A stretch of DNA of 64,000 bases from Methanobrevibacter olleyae (GCF_900114585.1 NZ_FOTL01000001.1:80850-144849), one strand, 5' to 3'. Positions 27,577 through 37,305 are shown, numbered from the stretch's first letter. The notes: generated by a model from the letters alone, not told the origin. Numbers and translations are program-made.

Positions 27577-28195
27577 GCAAATTTTAAAAAAAAATTTGAT
27601 TAAAACTTTTTCTATTTTATTTTTTACTATTTTTAACTTTTACTATTTTTTAGCTGAGTATTTTTTATATTTTTTTTACATTAACTTACTCTATAAGTTT
27701 ACTAATTTTATAACTTTATAATTTCAGCATATACTAACAATTTATGAATTTTATGAATTTTTTAAATATTCAAATTTTTTCTAATATAATAATTTCAGCT
27801 ATTTTTCTATTTGGCAAATAAAAAGCTGATAAAAAAATTCTAAAATTTTAACAACGAACATCCATTATAATTTTAATAATAAAAGCTCATTAAAATATAG
27901 TTTTAATTAAAAAGTATTAAATTAATTAAGCATATCTTCAAAATACTAAAAGCATGAATAATATTATAATACTTGCTAATATTGTATATGCATCACAGAA
28001 GTGAAAAATGACAAAATAGTTAAAAAGTGAAAAAACAATTTTATGGATATGTGCAAATATGAAAAATAGAAAACATGAATAATTGAAATTATGAAATTTT
28101 GAAAATGTGAAAAAATAGAAAAATAAATTTTAAATAAAACTAAAAAATAGAAAAATAGAAAAATAAATTTTAAAGAAAACTAAAAAATAAAAAAA
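27577..28195. other. 620-bp spacer after comC
   Basis: Begins with several TTTTTACTATTTTT runs (27595-27660), a likely terminator zone. A TTTCAGCT...AGCTGA hairpin lies at about 27805-27830. An AAAAATAGAAAAATAAATTTTAA repeat occupies 28105-28190. No gene recognised. Confidence 0.4.
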
Positions 28196-28588
28196 TTAGA
28201 TTGCACAGGAAGGTTTAAATCCTAAATTATTTAATAATGTATCAAGACCTTTCTCAGCCATAACAACATCATCAACTAAACAAAATATTCCCAGCTTACC
28301 TTCTTCAATTAAGCTTGAAAGTTTACTTGCATCATCTAAAAGTTCTAATGCATCATCTTCAGCTACTGTAAAGAATAAATCAGTTTCCATCATATTAATA
28401 GAACTATTTACATTAAACTTAGAATTAATAACTCCTTCTTTTCTTTCAATTAATAAAAAATTCTTATCAGTTTCACCAACAAAGAAAGCAATTTTAGTAT
28501 CTGGATTTAAAACTGCAAAATAATGTTCTGATTCCTTTACAAATTTATCCCATAAACCCTTATCATGAATTTTATCTGGTTTTATCAT
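28196..28588 (-). CDS. Hypothetical protein paired with the DGC-like gene
   Basis: A 130-residue soluble protein I do not recognise. It alternates short strands and helices (HYFAVLNPDTKIAFFVGE, NFLLIERKEGV, DLFFTVAEDDALELLDDA), consistent with a small alpha/beta sensor-like fold, and ends in a single Cys (KPSCAI). AGGTGATG lies two to nine bases before ATG 28588. It begins 34 bases after the DGC-like gene stops and is almost surely co-transcribed with it, so the two probably share a task. Confidence 0.6.
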   Translation of the reverse strand: MIKPDKIHDKGLWDKFVKESEHYFAVLNPDTKIAFFVGETDKNFLLIERKEGVINSKFNVNSSINMMETDLFFTVAEDDALELLDDASKLSSLIEEGKLGIFCLVDDVVMAEKGLDTLLNNLGFKPSCAI

Positions 28589-28622
28589 AACATCACCTCA
28601 ATGAATAGATAAATTAAATAAA

Positions 28623-29009
28623 TTATTCTAACTCAATTTCATTAATCTTATTTTCAATAGTATTTTTAACTATTTTTACACAGATTTCCCCTTCATCATC
28701 TAATCTTGCAGCATCATTAGCTTTGTATTCTGTTTCAGCTAAAATGTCTCCAACATTAAGTTCATCAATAACATCTACACCTTTATCTTTTAAAATTTTA
28801 CCAACACAATTACCTTCACAACCATTGATTGCTAAAATAGGATACTTATTAAGTACTCTTGTAAAACCTTCAACATCTGCTGAAGTTGAACCCATACAAA
28901 TAGATACAATCTCATGATCATCAATAGCTAAGTCATGAACTGCAACTCTTGCTACTAAACCATTTGGACTCATTCCACTACATGCTGCTAAAGCAAATTC
29001 TTCTTCCAT
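28623..29009 (-). CDS. DGC-domain-like putative zinc-binding protein
   Basis: A 128-residue protein. AACSGMSPNGLVARVAVHDL near the N-terminus, CMGSTSADVEGF in the middle, and INGCEGNCVGKIL (about residues 62-74) match the DGC-domain family (PF08859), whose conserved cysteines likely bind a metal or sulfur. Function is not established; some members sit near selenium or sulfur genes. GAGGAAGTG precedes ATG 29009. First gene of a two-gene operon with the hypothetical protein downstream. Confidence 0.7.
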   Translation of the reverse strand: MEEEFALAACSGMSPNGLVARVAVHDLAIDDHEIVSICMGSTSADVEGFTRVLNKYPILAINGCEGNCVGKILKDKGVDVIDELNVGDILAETEYKANDAARLDDEGEICVKIVKNTIENKINEIELE

Positions 29010-29136
29010 AACTACACTTCCTCTTTTAGTTTAATTATTTAATTTAATATTTAATTTATTACTTAATTATTTAATTTAATATTTAATTATATAAATATTA
29101 GTTATTTAATAGAAATAAATTTTTATGATTTAACTT

Positions 29137-31056
29137 TTATTCTTTCTTCATTTCAGGAAGATATTTAGCATAGAACCCATCAGTATCTGCATAAATCACC
29201 TTAAAACCATAAGCTTCAGCTTCTTCCATAGCTTTTTTAATATGTTGACGCCCCCATGCTGTAATAGCTTGAGCACATTCAAAGGAATACCAACGGAATC
29301 TTAAAAATCCATAAACTCCATACATTGTATTAGCTAAGCGTTTTAAAGCTTGCTGTTGAACACTTAAACTCTTTTTTAAAACTGGATTATCTGTTGCTTT
29401 CATTTTATTTTTAACAGCAAAACGTTCATTTAAAATATCTTCTAAAGCAGAAGGAATAAAACCTTGAGGTTCTTTTTTAAATTTAAAAAAGTGTTCTGGT
29501 GAGATATAATAATCTTCATCATTATCCATATCTGAAGATAACTCTTCCTCTTTAATATTATCTATATCATCATAACCTGTTTCAAAATCTTCAAATTTAG
29601 TATTGTGAGAGTTATTTTCTTTTACTAAAACATCTGGAGAGATATTTTTTGAAATAATCAAGGTAGGGTACAGGCTTTTAAAATCGAATTGTACTAAATT
29701 TTCATGTAGGCCAATTTCAGGTTCTTTAACATAACCTCCAACATTGCTTCCTCTCTCTTTAATATTTTTCATAGTCATATTCGGTTTATTTGGAACCACT
29801 TCATCTACTTCATAAGCCTTTCTAACTAAATACCATTCTGCTTGCTGGCCTGTTGCCATACGAGTTACATCAACAAAAGGTTGTCCCACTATACGAGTTA
29901 ACTCTAAGTTTAATGGTAAAGTTTCTTGAGCTATTTTTAAAGTAGATACTACATCATCTAGAGAATATTTAAATAAATTTTTAAGTTCATTACCGCCATT
30001 GTCCCAGAATTCATAAATTCTATCTCCTGGAACATCTATCTTTTCTTCTCCAAAGAACTCAAAGTAAACTCTTTCTAAAGTATACCTATCAAGAGACATG
30101 TATCTTCTCATAACTAAATACAAATCAACATGTAAAAGACCTTTAAATGTAGCTGCATTATTAAATCCTCTTCTTATAAATTTAATATTAGATCCATCTA
30201 GACCTAAATCTAAATCAATACCCCATATTTTTGCTCTGTCTTTAAGATATGGAAAGTCAAATAAATCAGAGTTATAACCAATAATAATATCGATATTATT
30301 TTCCTTTACAGTTTTAATAAATGATTCAATCATTTCCTTCTCAGAATCAACCTTTTCTATAAAACACATTTCAGAATCGTTAGAAAATTCATCTCCTTTA
30401 GTAGATATTACTTTCCTAATTCCCACATTGCTGTCGATACCAATCATAATGATTTCATCTTCCTCAGGATTAGGCATACCATGAGGGTTTCTAACTTCCA
30501 AATCAAAACTCATCATCCTAAATTGTTGAAAGTCCGTGTTTGCAGTTTTAGGAGGCTCAGAGAGTTTAAAAATTTCAAGAGAGTCATTGTTAGAGTTTAT
30601 TGTTTCAAAAGAATCTATAAGTTCTCCTTCCAATTCTAATTCAGCCATAGGAACTAATGCATTATCTATCAAATAGCGTCTATAAAAAGGAATATCATGT
30701 TCTCTCAATTGTTTTACAGAATCTAAATCCCAAATAATATCCCTGTATTTTGGAACATCTTGAGGATGGGTGAAACTAATTTTAATAAATTCAGTTGGAA
30801 CTTGAAAATCTTTTTTAATTACCTTTTCAAGTTTAGTAAATTCTAAATTTCCATTTCTCTTAAGTTCTTCTAAATCTTTAATAGATTTATCAATATTACC
30901 AGAAGGTAAAATATACAAATAAGGAACAAAAGAGTCATCTAAAGCAATTAAATCATTAGAATTTTCTCCTTTTACTTTACCAAATAAGCGCATAACTGGT
31001 TTTTCTTCATAAGTAATATAATCAATATCTAAAAGAACAATGTTTCTTTTTACCAT
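29137..31056 (-). CDS. polB1: DNA polymerase family B, large (N-terminal) part of a split enzyme
   Basis: A 639-residue protein holding the N-terminal domain, the 3'-5' exonuclease (SFDLEVR near 183, GYNSDLFDFPYL near 260, YSLDDVVST near 365) and most of the polymerase domain: motif A FDFKSLYPTLIIS, motif B QQALKRLANTMYGVYG, and motif C YADTDGFY. It stops ten residues after motif C (LPEMKKE), with no frame continuing downstream. The remaining thumb-side part is absent here, as in Methanothermobacter, where PolB is made of two proteins encoded apart. An acidic loop near residues 505-530 is an insert. Confidence 0.92.
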   Translation of the reverse strand: MVKRNIVLLDIDYITYEEKPVMRLFGKVKGENSNDLIALDDSFVPYLYILPSGNIDKSIKDLEELKRNGNLEFTKLEKVIKKDFQVPTEFIKISFTHPQDVPKYRDIIWDLDSVKQLREHDIPFYRRYLIDNALVPMAELELEGELIDSFETINSNNDSLEIFKLSEPPKTANTDFQQFRMMSFDLEVRNPHGMPNPEEDEIIMIGIDSNVGIRKVISTKGDEFSNDSEMCFIEKVDSEKEMIESFIKTVKENNIDIIIGYNSDLFDFPYLKDRAKIWGIDLDLGLDGSNIKFIRRGFNNAATFKGLLHVDLYLVMRRYMSLDRYTLERVYFEFFGEEKIDVPGDRIYEFWDNGGNELKNLFKYSLDDVVSTLKIAQETLPLNLELTRIVGQPFVDVTRMATGQQAEWYLVRKAYEVDEVVPNKPNMTMKNIKERGSNVGGYVKEPEIGLHENLVQFDFKSLYPTLIISKNISPDVLVKENNSHNTKFEDFETGYDDIDNIKEEELSSDMDNDEDYYISPEHFFKFKKEPQGFIPSALEDILNERFAVKNKMKATDNPVLKKSLSVQQQALKRLANTMYGVYGFLRFRWYSFECAQAITAWGRQHIKKAMEEAEAYGFKVIYADTDGFYAKYLPEMKKE

Positions 31057-31123
31057 CCTATCAACCTAATAAATATTTATATACAATTTTAAATCTAAGT
31101 TGTTATTTACTACATTAAACTAT

Positions 31124-32179
31124 TTAATCACTTTCTAATTTAAGATTTTCCAGCTCTTCTTTAAGAGATTTAATAACTGCATAAGTTATTCCTAAAATTA
31201 AAGGCCCTAAAATAAAACCAACTATTCCAAAAACATAAGGACCTGCCATAAATCCTACTAAAAGGATTAAAGAATGAATATCTGCATATTTACCTGCTAA
31301 AGCTGGACGTATGTACATATCACTTAAACTAAGTACAAATCCCCAAAGTATTGTAAGAACTGCTTGAAGGATGTTTCCAGTTACAAAAACGTCATAAGCT
31401 GCTAAAGTCCAGTAAACTGGCCATGGCCCAAAAATAGGAATTAATTGAAGCACTCCAGTAATAACACCCAATAATAATGCAAATTTATATCCTAAAAGGG
31501 CATAGCCAACACCTCCCATAATTCCAATAATTACAGCAGTTAAAAAGTGGCCATAAAAAATACTTTTTAAAACATTAGCAATCTCATCAATAGTTTTATC
31601 AAAGAATTCTTTGTGAGTATCTGGAATAAATGCAAATAAATAATCCCAAAAACTGTCTCCATCCTTAGCAAAGTAATAAATTGAACAGAATAATACAAAT
31701 AATTGTATTATAACATTGGAAAAGCTTTTAACTAAATTTACAATAGATCTTAATAAATAGGATAAACCTTCTTGTAAATATGAAGATAATGAATTTAAAA
31801 AGTTTTGTGCAGTTAATTGTGCATCAACTGGTAAACTTTGAACAAGATTTGTAATCCCCTGTTCTAAAGTTAAATCACTTCCACTTGTAGCAGTATTTGA
31901 AGCAAGAAACATTGTAGCAAAGTTAGAAATTTCCCAAAATATATATCCGAATAATAAAATTAAGGGAATAACTACAACGATCATTGCTAAAATAATGGAT
32001 ATTGAAGGATATTTTAATTTATACTGTATTCTACCAGCAACTGGTCTAATACCATAAGCTATCATTGCACCTAGCAATATCATATTTAAAACTGGAGCAA
32101 TAGTAAAAAATGAAAGTACCAACAAGATAATTATAATAAATATATGTAAACTATATTTATTTTCACTAAGATTAAACAT
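31124..32179 (-). CDS. AI-2E family transporter (PerM-like)
   Basis: A 351-residue membrane protein with about eight helices of the AI-2E/UPF0118 family. The family pattern is seen: an N-terminal helix pair, a soluble loop with amphipathic segments (about residues 95-150), then SIYYFAKDGDSFWDYLFAFIPD, and the C-terminal ALLLGVITGVLQLIPIFGPW followed by GFILGPLILGITYAVIK. Some bacterial members export AI-2, others are Na+/H+ antiporters; substrate here is unknown. It follows the pyrK gene on the same strand. Confidence 0.85.
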   Translation of the reverse strand: MFNLSENKYSLHIFIIIILLVLSFFTIAPVLNMILLGAMIAYGIRPVAGRIQYKLKYPSISIILAMIVVVIPLILLFGYIFWEISNFATMFLASNTATSGSDLTLEQGITNLVQSLPVDAQLTAQNFLNSLSSYLQEGLSYLLRSIVNLVKSFSNVIIQLFVLFCSIYYFAKDGDSFWDYLFAFIPDTHKEFFDKTIDEIANVLKSIFYGHFLTAVIIGIMGGVGYALLGYKFALLLGVITGVLQLIPIFGPWPVYWTLAAYDVFVTGNILQAVLTILWGFVLSLSDMYIRPALAGKYADIHSLILLVGFMAGPYVFGIVGFILGPLILGITYAVIKSLKEELENLKLESD

Positions 32180-32306
32180 TTTATCAGTTAAATAATTATG
32201 ATTTTTTCTACAATAAATGAAATTAAATAATATTTTATCACTTAATAATTATGACTTTTCCACAAATAAATGAAATTAAATAATATTTTATCACTTAATA
32301 ATTTTA
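32179..32306 (+). repeat. 53-bp tandem repeat (about 2.4 copies)
   Basis: AATAAATGAAATTAAATAAT starts at 32212 and 32265; the partial copy runs from about 32179. It fills the spacer between pyrK and the AI-2E transporter and includes that gene's translation start region. Confidence 0.75.
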
Positions 32307-32325
32307 TAAACATTATTTCATAAAT

Positions 32326-33135
32326 TTAGAAATATTCTCTTAAGCCAGATGCAGTTCTATGGTATTTTCCAAACTCAACAATTTCAGAAATCTGGTCAGA
32401 TGAGAAAACAGGTCCCTCTGCACATATTCTCCAACCAGTATTGTCAACACAACAGTGTCCACAAACACCAATAGCACATTTCATATAACGTTCCATAGAG
32501 TATTCCCCATCAATCATATGAGTTTCTAAGCTACCATATAATGGCCTCATCATAACTTCAGGACCACAAACAACAGCCCAATCATATTCTTTATGTTCAA
32601 TTAATTCAAGAACCCTATGAGTTGCAAAACCTTTAAAGCCACAAGATCCATCATCAGTACAAGTGTAAACATTAGCTCCTCTTGCTTCTAAACGTTTATC
32701 AAATAATAATTCTGACTTTGTTTGTGCAGCACAAACAACATCTACTTGGGCTTTATTTTTTAAAGCTTCTTCAGTGAAAAAAGCTATAGGAGCCATGCCA
32801 ACTCCTCCGCCAATAGCTAAAACCCTTATATCCCTTAAATCAGTGTCAAAACCATTTCCATAAGGTCCTCTAAGACCTAATTTCTCACCTTCTTTTAGTG
32901 AATGTAAATTTTCACTAAATTTCCCTACTTTTTTAACAGTTATACCAAGTTCTCCTTTAGCAACATCAATATAAGAAATAGACATTGGTTTTTCGTCATT
33001 AAAATTCCATACCATAATAAATTGACCAGGATATGGAATATTTTCACCAACCATAGTCCAATCAAAAATAAAAGTTTTAATTGTAGGGGTTTCCTCTATA
33101 ATCTTTTTTATCTCTATAACTTGAGGTACATTCAT
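32326..33135 (-). CDS. pyrK: Dihydroorotate dehydrogenase electron-transfer subunit
   Basis: PyrK carries FAD and a [2Fe-2S] cluster and passes electrons from the PyrD FMN to NAD+ in pyrimidine synthesis. The 269-residue protein has the FAD-binding domain (PGQFIMVW, DEKPMSIS), the NAD-binding LRGPYGNGF and AIGGGVGMAPI, and C-terminal cysteines (MKCAIGVCGHCCVDNTGWRICAEGP) that hold the cluster. GGTGAT precedes ATG 33135. It lies 81 bases after pyrD on the same strand. Confidence 0.93.
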   Translation of the reverse strand: MNVPQVIEIKKIIEETPTIKTFIFDWTMVGENIPYPGQFIMVWNFNDEKPMSISYIDVAKGELGITVKKVGKFSENLHSLKEGEKLGLRGPYGNGFDTDLRDIRVLAIGGGVGMAPIAFFTEEALKNKAQVDVVCAAQTKSELLFDKRLEARGANVYTCTDDGSCGFKGFATHRVLELIEHKEYDWAVVCGPEVMMRPLYGSLETHMIDGEYSMERYMKCAIGVCGHCCVDNTGWRICAEGPVFSSDQISEIVEFGKYHRTASGLREYF

Positions 33136-33216
33136 TTTATCACCAAAACCTTATACAAAACACGAAACAATATACAATCCCATAGCAAAAAACTATATTA
33201 AAATTTAAAGCCCTAG

Positions 33217-34125
33217 TTATTCTTTATGAGCAAAACCTACCATATCACTAATTGAATTAAATTCACTTTCTTCTATAAAGTCTTCTAAATCACTTGTAAT
33301 TCTTCCAAATATTTCAGGGCCTTCATACATTATAGAAGTTCCAATTTGAACGGCACTTGCACCAGCATATAAAAATTCTATAACATCTGTATAATTACGT
33401 ATTCCGCCAACACCAACAATTGGAATCTCAGTTCCCTCATATACATCATAAACACAACGAACTGCTATAGGTTTAATTGCAGGTCCACTCATTCCACCAA
33501 ATTTATTAGCAAGTATTGGATTTCCAGTTACTATATCAATTTTCATACCTGGACCTAAAGAATTAATTAAAGTTAAACCATCTGCCCCTCCTTCTTCAGC
33601 TGCAACTGCAATTTCTAAAATATCTGTTACATTTGGAGTTAATTTTGCAAGGATTGGAATATCAACAGCTTCTTTAACTGCTTTTACAACATTACGAGTT
33701 AATTCTGGATTTTGACCAATAGATGCACCATAACCTTCCATAGCATGAGGGCAAGATACATTTAATTCTATAATATCAACTAAATCTTCTACTTTTCCTG
33801 CAACATATGCAAACTCTTCAGGGTTTGCACCATAAATAGAAGCAATTGATTTACCTATTATACGATTAACTGATTCTAACTCATCAATAAAAGCTTCTAC
33901 CCCTGGACTTGAAAGTCCAATTGCATTGATTATACCTCCTTCTACAGCAACAGTAGTCGGATTTCTATAACCATCGTTTGGTTCTTTTGAAAATGATTTA
34001 GATACAACAGCACCAGCACCGGATTTTAAAATCCAATTAAGAGAAGATGCATGACTTCCTAATACTCCTGCAGCAAGCATTAATGGATTTTTTAATTTAA
34101 TACCGCATAATTGAGTTTTTAACAT
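33217..34125 (-). CDS. pyrD: Dihydroorotate dehydrogenase (type 1B) catalytic subunit
   Basis: Oxidises dihydroorotate to orotate with FMN. The 302-residue TIM-barrel protein has NPLMLAAGVLGS near the start, the ELNVSCPHAMEGYG loop with the catalytic Cys (about residues 122-135), AKLTPNVTD, and the FMN-phosphate loop GVGGIRNYTDVIEFLYAGASAVQIGT. Pairing with pyrK marks it as the NAD+-linked 1B form. GGGAGG is well placed before ATG 34125. Confidence 0.95.
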   Translation of the reverse strand: MLKTQLCGIKLKNPLMLAAGVLGSHASSLNWILKSGAGAVVSKSFSKEPNDGYRNPTTVAVEGGIINAIGLSSPGVEAFIDELESVNRIIGKSIASIYGANPEEFAYVAGKVEDLVDIIELNVSCPHAMEGYGASIGQNPELTRNVVKAVKEAVDIPILAKLTPNVTDILEIAVAAEEGGADGLTLINSLGPGMKIDIVTGNPILANKFGGMSGPAIKPIAVRCVYDVYEGTEIPIVGVGGIRNYTDVIEFLYAGASAVQIGTSIMYEGPEIFGRITSDLEDFIEESEFNSISDMVGFAHKE

Positions 34126-34421
34126 GAATAACCTCCCATAAAAACATATAAACTTGATAAATTAACTTAATTATTTAAGAAATTTTCTAATTATTCTAAT
34201 TCAATAACTAAAAATTTCTACATTCTTAGATTATAAAACTCTATACTACTTTAATATATGAAAACTATAAGATATAAAATATTTGATTTTCAGCTAAAAA
34301 TTTTAAATTAACTAAAAATTTTAAAAAACTGAGAAAAAATTACCAAATAAATAGAAAAACACCTCCGCCAACTCCCTATTAAATGTAAAATATATTAGAA
34401 ATAAAAATTAAAGATAAGATT
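34126..34421. other. Divergent spacer pyrD / nop5 with CACCTCC segment
   Basis: An isolated GC-rich ACACCTCCGCCAACTCCC (34362-34379) stands out in AT-rich DNA about 45 bases before nop5. CACCTCC equals the anti-Shine-Dalgarno core of 16S rRNA. It may be part of the nop5 leader; meaning unknown. Confidence 0.3.
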
Positions 34422-35648
34422 ATGGAATTTTATATAACACAATGTATTGCAGGATTTATTGCATTTGATGAAAATTTTCAAATAGCTAAATACAAATTAT
34501 TTAAAGAAGATGAAATAGTTTCAAATCTTATTAAAATAGAAGAAAATGAGATTTTAGAAGAAGAAATTGAATTAATAAATGAATTAGAATTGGATTCTCT
34601 TGGTGAAAATAAAATTATTATAGAAACTACTAAAAGAAGATTTCAATATAAAGAACTTAAAAACTTTGAAGATATTGAAATTAAAACACCTAATAAAGGT
34701 GGGGAATACTTAAGAAATAATTTATATGATGTTTTAGAAAAAATTAGATTTGGCTATAATAAAGAATATATTATTCAAACTTATGAAAGATTAGCTATTG
34801 AGCAAATTAAAAAATCATCACAGGAAGAAGATAAACTTTTAATACAGGCAATAAACTCTGTAGATGATGTTGATGAATCAATTAGCAAATTAGTTGAACG
34901 TATTCGTGACTGGTACACTATTTATTTCCCAGAAATGGATACAATAACCAATAATGAAACTTATATCAAATTAATAGCTGAAAGTGAAGATAGAGAGGAT
35001 ATAATAGAAAGCTTTAAGGATCAATTTAAAGATGATGTAGAGTATAGTAGTGGAGCAGACATTGAGGAATACGACTTATTAATGTTAAAAAGCTTTGCAG
35101 AATCTATTTATTCACTTCAAAATTCAAGAAAAGAACTTGAAATTTATATCGATTCTAAAATGGAAGAAATTGCCCCTAATTTAAGAGATTTATTAGGTGC
35201 TACATTAGGTGCAAAATTAATTGCCCATATTGGAAGTATAAAAAGATTAGCTACTTATCCTGCAAGTGTTATCCAAATAATGGGTGCTGAAAAGGCAATA
35301 TTTAGACATTTAAAAACTGGAGAACGCCCGCCAAAACACGGCTTAATATTCCAACACCCTAGTGTACGTGGTGCAAAATGGTGGAATAGAGGAAAGATAG
35401 CTAGAAATTTAGCTTTAAAAATCACATTTGCAGTTAGAAAAGATGTTTTTAGTGGAGAATATGATTCAAGTATTGCAGAAGACTACTTGAAAAAATTAGA
35501 AGAAATTGAAAAAGAAAATCCTTTCCCTAAAAAAACAAGCCAAAAAAGAGCCAAAGAAAGAAGAAACGAAAAAGGCAAGGGAAAGGTAAAACCTAAAAAA
35601 TACAAAGGAAATAAAAAGAATAAGAAAAATAGAAAAAGAAGAAAATAA
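34422..35648 (+). CDS. Nop5/Nop56-like C/D box RNP core protein
   Basis: Scaffold of the archaeal box C/D RNP that guides 2'-O-methylation of rRNA and tRNA. The 408-residue protein has an N-terminal fibrillarin-binding domain (about 1-120), a central coiled coil, and the Nop domain with LGATLGAKLIAHIGS (about 262-276), MGAEKAIFRHLKTGERPPKHG and HPSVRGAKWWNRGKIAR. The tail (from about 370) is a lysine/arginine-rich RNA-binding extension. The fibrillarin gene follows 113 bases later, the usual archaeal pairing. Confidence 0.95.
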   Translation: MEFYITQCIAGFIAFDENFQIAKYKLFKEDEIVSNLIKIEENEILEEEIELINELELDSLGENKIIIETTKRRFQYKELKNFEDIEIKTPNKGGEYLRNNLYDVLEKIRFGYNKEYIIQTYERLAIEQIKKSSQEEDKLLIQAINSVDDVDESISKLVERIRDWYTIYFPEMDTITNNETYIKLIAESEDREDIIESFKDQFKDDVEYSSGADIEEYDLLMLKSFAESIYSLQNSRKELEIYIDSKMEEIAPNLRDLLGATLGAKLIAHIGSIKRLATYPASVIQIMGAEKAIFRHLKTGERPPKHGLIFQHPSVRGAKWWNRGKIARNLALKITFAVRKDVFSGEYDSSIAEDYLKKLEEIEKENPFPKKTSQKRAKERRNEKGKGKVKPKKYKGNKKNKKNRKRRK

Positions 35649-35761
35649 GAAAATAAGAAAAATAGAAAAAAGAAGAAAATAAGAAAATAAAAAGAATAAA
35701 AAAATGATAAAAATAGATAAAAATATAAATAAATAAGTATAATTCTTAAAAGAGTGAAAAA

Positions 35762-36433
35762 ATGAATATATTCTATAAAGATGGTGAAATAGCTACTAAG
35801 AATTTAACTCCAGGTATTAGGGTTTATGATGAAAAACTTATTAAAGAGAGAGAATCAACAGAAAAGAATTTAGAAAGTGTAAATGAGTATCGTATTTGGA
35901 ACCCTAGAAGATCTAAATTAGCTGCTGCATTATTAAATGGATTAAAAGATTTTAATTTAAATAATGATTCTAAAGTTCTATACTTAGGTGCATCTACAGG
36001 AACAACAGTTTCTCACATTTCAGACCTATGCGATGATGGTTTAATCTATGCTGTAGAATTCTCACCAGTTAGTGCAAAAAAACTAGTTAGATTATCCCAA
36101 AGGCGAAATAATATTGCACCAATACTTGCTGATGCTACTAAACCAAAATATTACTTAAATAAAGTTGAAAAGGTAGACTTAGTTTATTGTGATGTGGCAC
36201 AAGAGAAGCAAAGTGAGCTCTTTATGAACAATATGAACCTATTCCTAAAGGAAGATGGGCAAGGCCTTATTACAATAAAGGCAAGAAGTATTGATGTCAT
36301 TCAAAAACCTAAAAAAATATTCAAAGATGAAGCAAAAAAAATAAAAGAAAATGGTTATTCTATTTTGGAAAAGATTAAATTAGAACCTTATGAAAAAGAC
36401 CATATAGCTTTTCTTGTTGAAAAATCTTTCTAA
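35762..36433 (+). CDS. flpA: Fibrillarin-like rRNA/tRNA 2'-O-methyltransferase
   Basis: The SAM-dependent methylase of box C/D RNPs. The 223-residue protein shows YRIWNPRRSKLAAALLNG (about residues 43-60), SAM motif I VLYLGASTGTTVSHISD (about 75-91), AVEFSPVSAKKLVRL, and VDLVYCDVAQ with the catalytic Asp. Length is normal for archaea. Downstream of nop5 and probably co-transcribed. Confidence 0.96.
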   Translation: MNIFYKDGEIATKNLTPGIRVYDEKLIKERESTEKNLESVNEYRIWNPRRSKLAAALLNGLKDFNLNNDSKVLYLGASTGTTVSHISDLCDDGLIYAVEFSPVSAKKLVRLSQRRNNIAPILADATKPKYYLNKVEKVDLVYCDVAQEKQSELFMNNMNLFLKEDGQGLITIKARSIDVIQKPKKIFKDEAKKIKENGYSILEKIKLEPYEKDHIAFLVEKSF

Positions 36434-36871
36434 AAGAATATATGTTCATTTTTAAATAAAAAATATTTTCAAAAACCATAAACAACTGCTATTTTAATCT
36501 AAAAGCTCCTTAACCGTAGCAAAACTATAAAATATAAACTAATTTTTATGAAAATTTTATATAATCAGTGAAAATAATAAATTATTAAAAAAATAGAAAA
36601 TACGTTTTTTATAATAGATTTTTAAATAATTTCAATTAAAAAATAAGTATTTAAAGCTCTAAATAATTGTTTTTTATTAGTATTACTTTTATCTTAAAAT
36701 AGCCCCTTAAAATAATTATATACAATAAATTTTTTATAAAAAAATTGATTAAAATTTACTAAAAAATAGAAATAAAACTAATGTAATAAACAGATAGAAT
36801 CTTAAAATAGTTTACTATAATTTTTACTAATTTTAAGAAAAAATAAAAACTTGTATAAAATACAAACAATC
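36434..36871. other. AT-rich spacer after fibrillarin
   Basis: No ORF or clear RNA; short T runs after the stop. It leads to the candidate RNA locus. Confidence 0.35.
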
Positions 36872-37159
36872 TCAAAAAAGTATTACTACTGAAAGCTTTT
36901 TATATAAGAATATAATAAATATATAATTGCTAATGCAATAAAAAAAGAGTTCATAAAAATATCCTCTAAGTTAATTCACTCATAAAAACACTCCATAATT
37001 AACTAGCTTAGAGGATTGGACTTTTTTTATCAATAGACTATTTTTAACTATTTTTTAATAAATTTTTAATAAGTTTTAATCGAATATTAATCATTATTCC
37101 TTAATTTCAAAAATAAGAAAGAACTGCTAATTTTTATATAAAAGTAATACTTTTTTTGA
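36872..37159. repeat. Inverted repeat TCAAAAAAGTATTACT bracketing the RNA candidate
   Basis: TCAAAAAAGTATTACT at 36872-36887 matches the reverse complement of 37143-37159 except for one extra base in the A run. The pair encloses 255 bases with the hairpin. It could be the ends of a small non-autonomous element; no target duplication was seen. Confidence 0.45.
36928..37028 (+). ncRNA. Candidate small structured RNA with TATA box and terminator
   Basis: TTTTTATATAAG at about 36897-36907 is a good archaeal TATA box; transcription would start near 36928. A long stem follows: ATCCTCTAAG-TTAATT (36961-36976 region) pairs with AATTAA-CTAG-CTTAGAGGAT (ending 37016), then TGGACTTTTTTT as a poly-T terminator. 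No ORF. The locus is itself bracketed by a 16/17-base inverted repeat (36872-36887 and 37143-37159). It is the best RNA candidate in the window. Confidence 0.5.
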
Positions 37160-37305
37160 TTTTCATTCAATAGCAAACCATAAAAAACTAATAAATTAAC
37201 AAAACTTGAAATTTTAAAATTTGTATAGAAAAATAAGGAAAAAATAAGAAACTTTTAATAAAAAATATTAAAAAAAGCCAATAAAAAAAAATATTAAAAA
37301 ATTAA

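Noticed and set aside
29100..29170. Frameshift as cause of the short PolB
   Set aside because: Downstream of the stop no frame continues with polymerase-like sequence, and the break position fits a genuine split gene.
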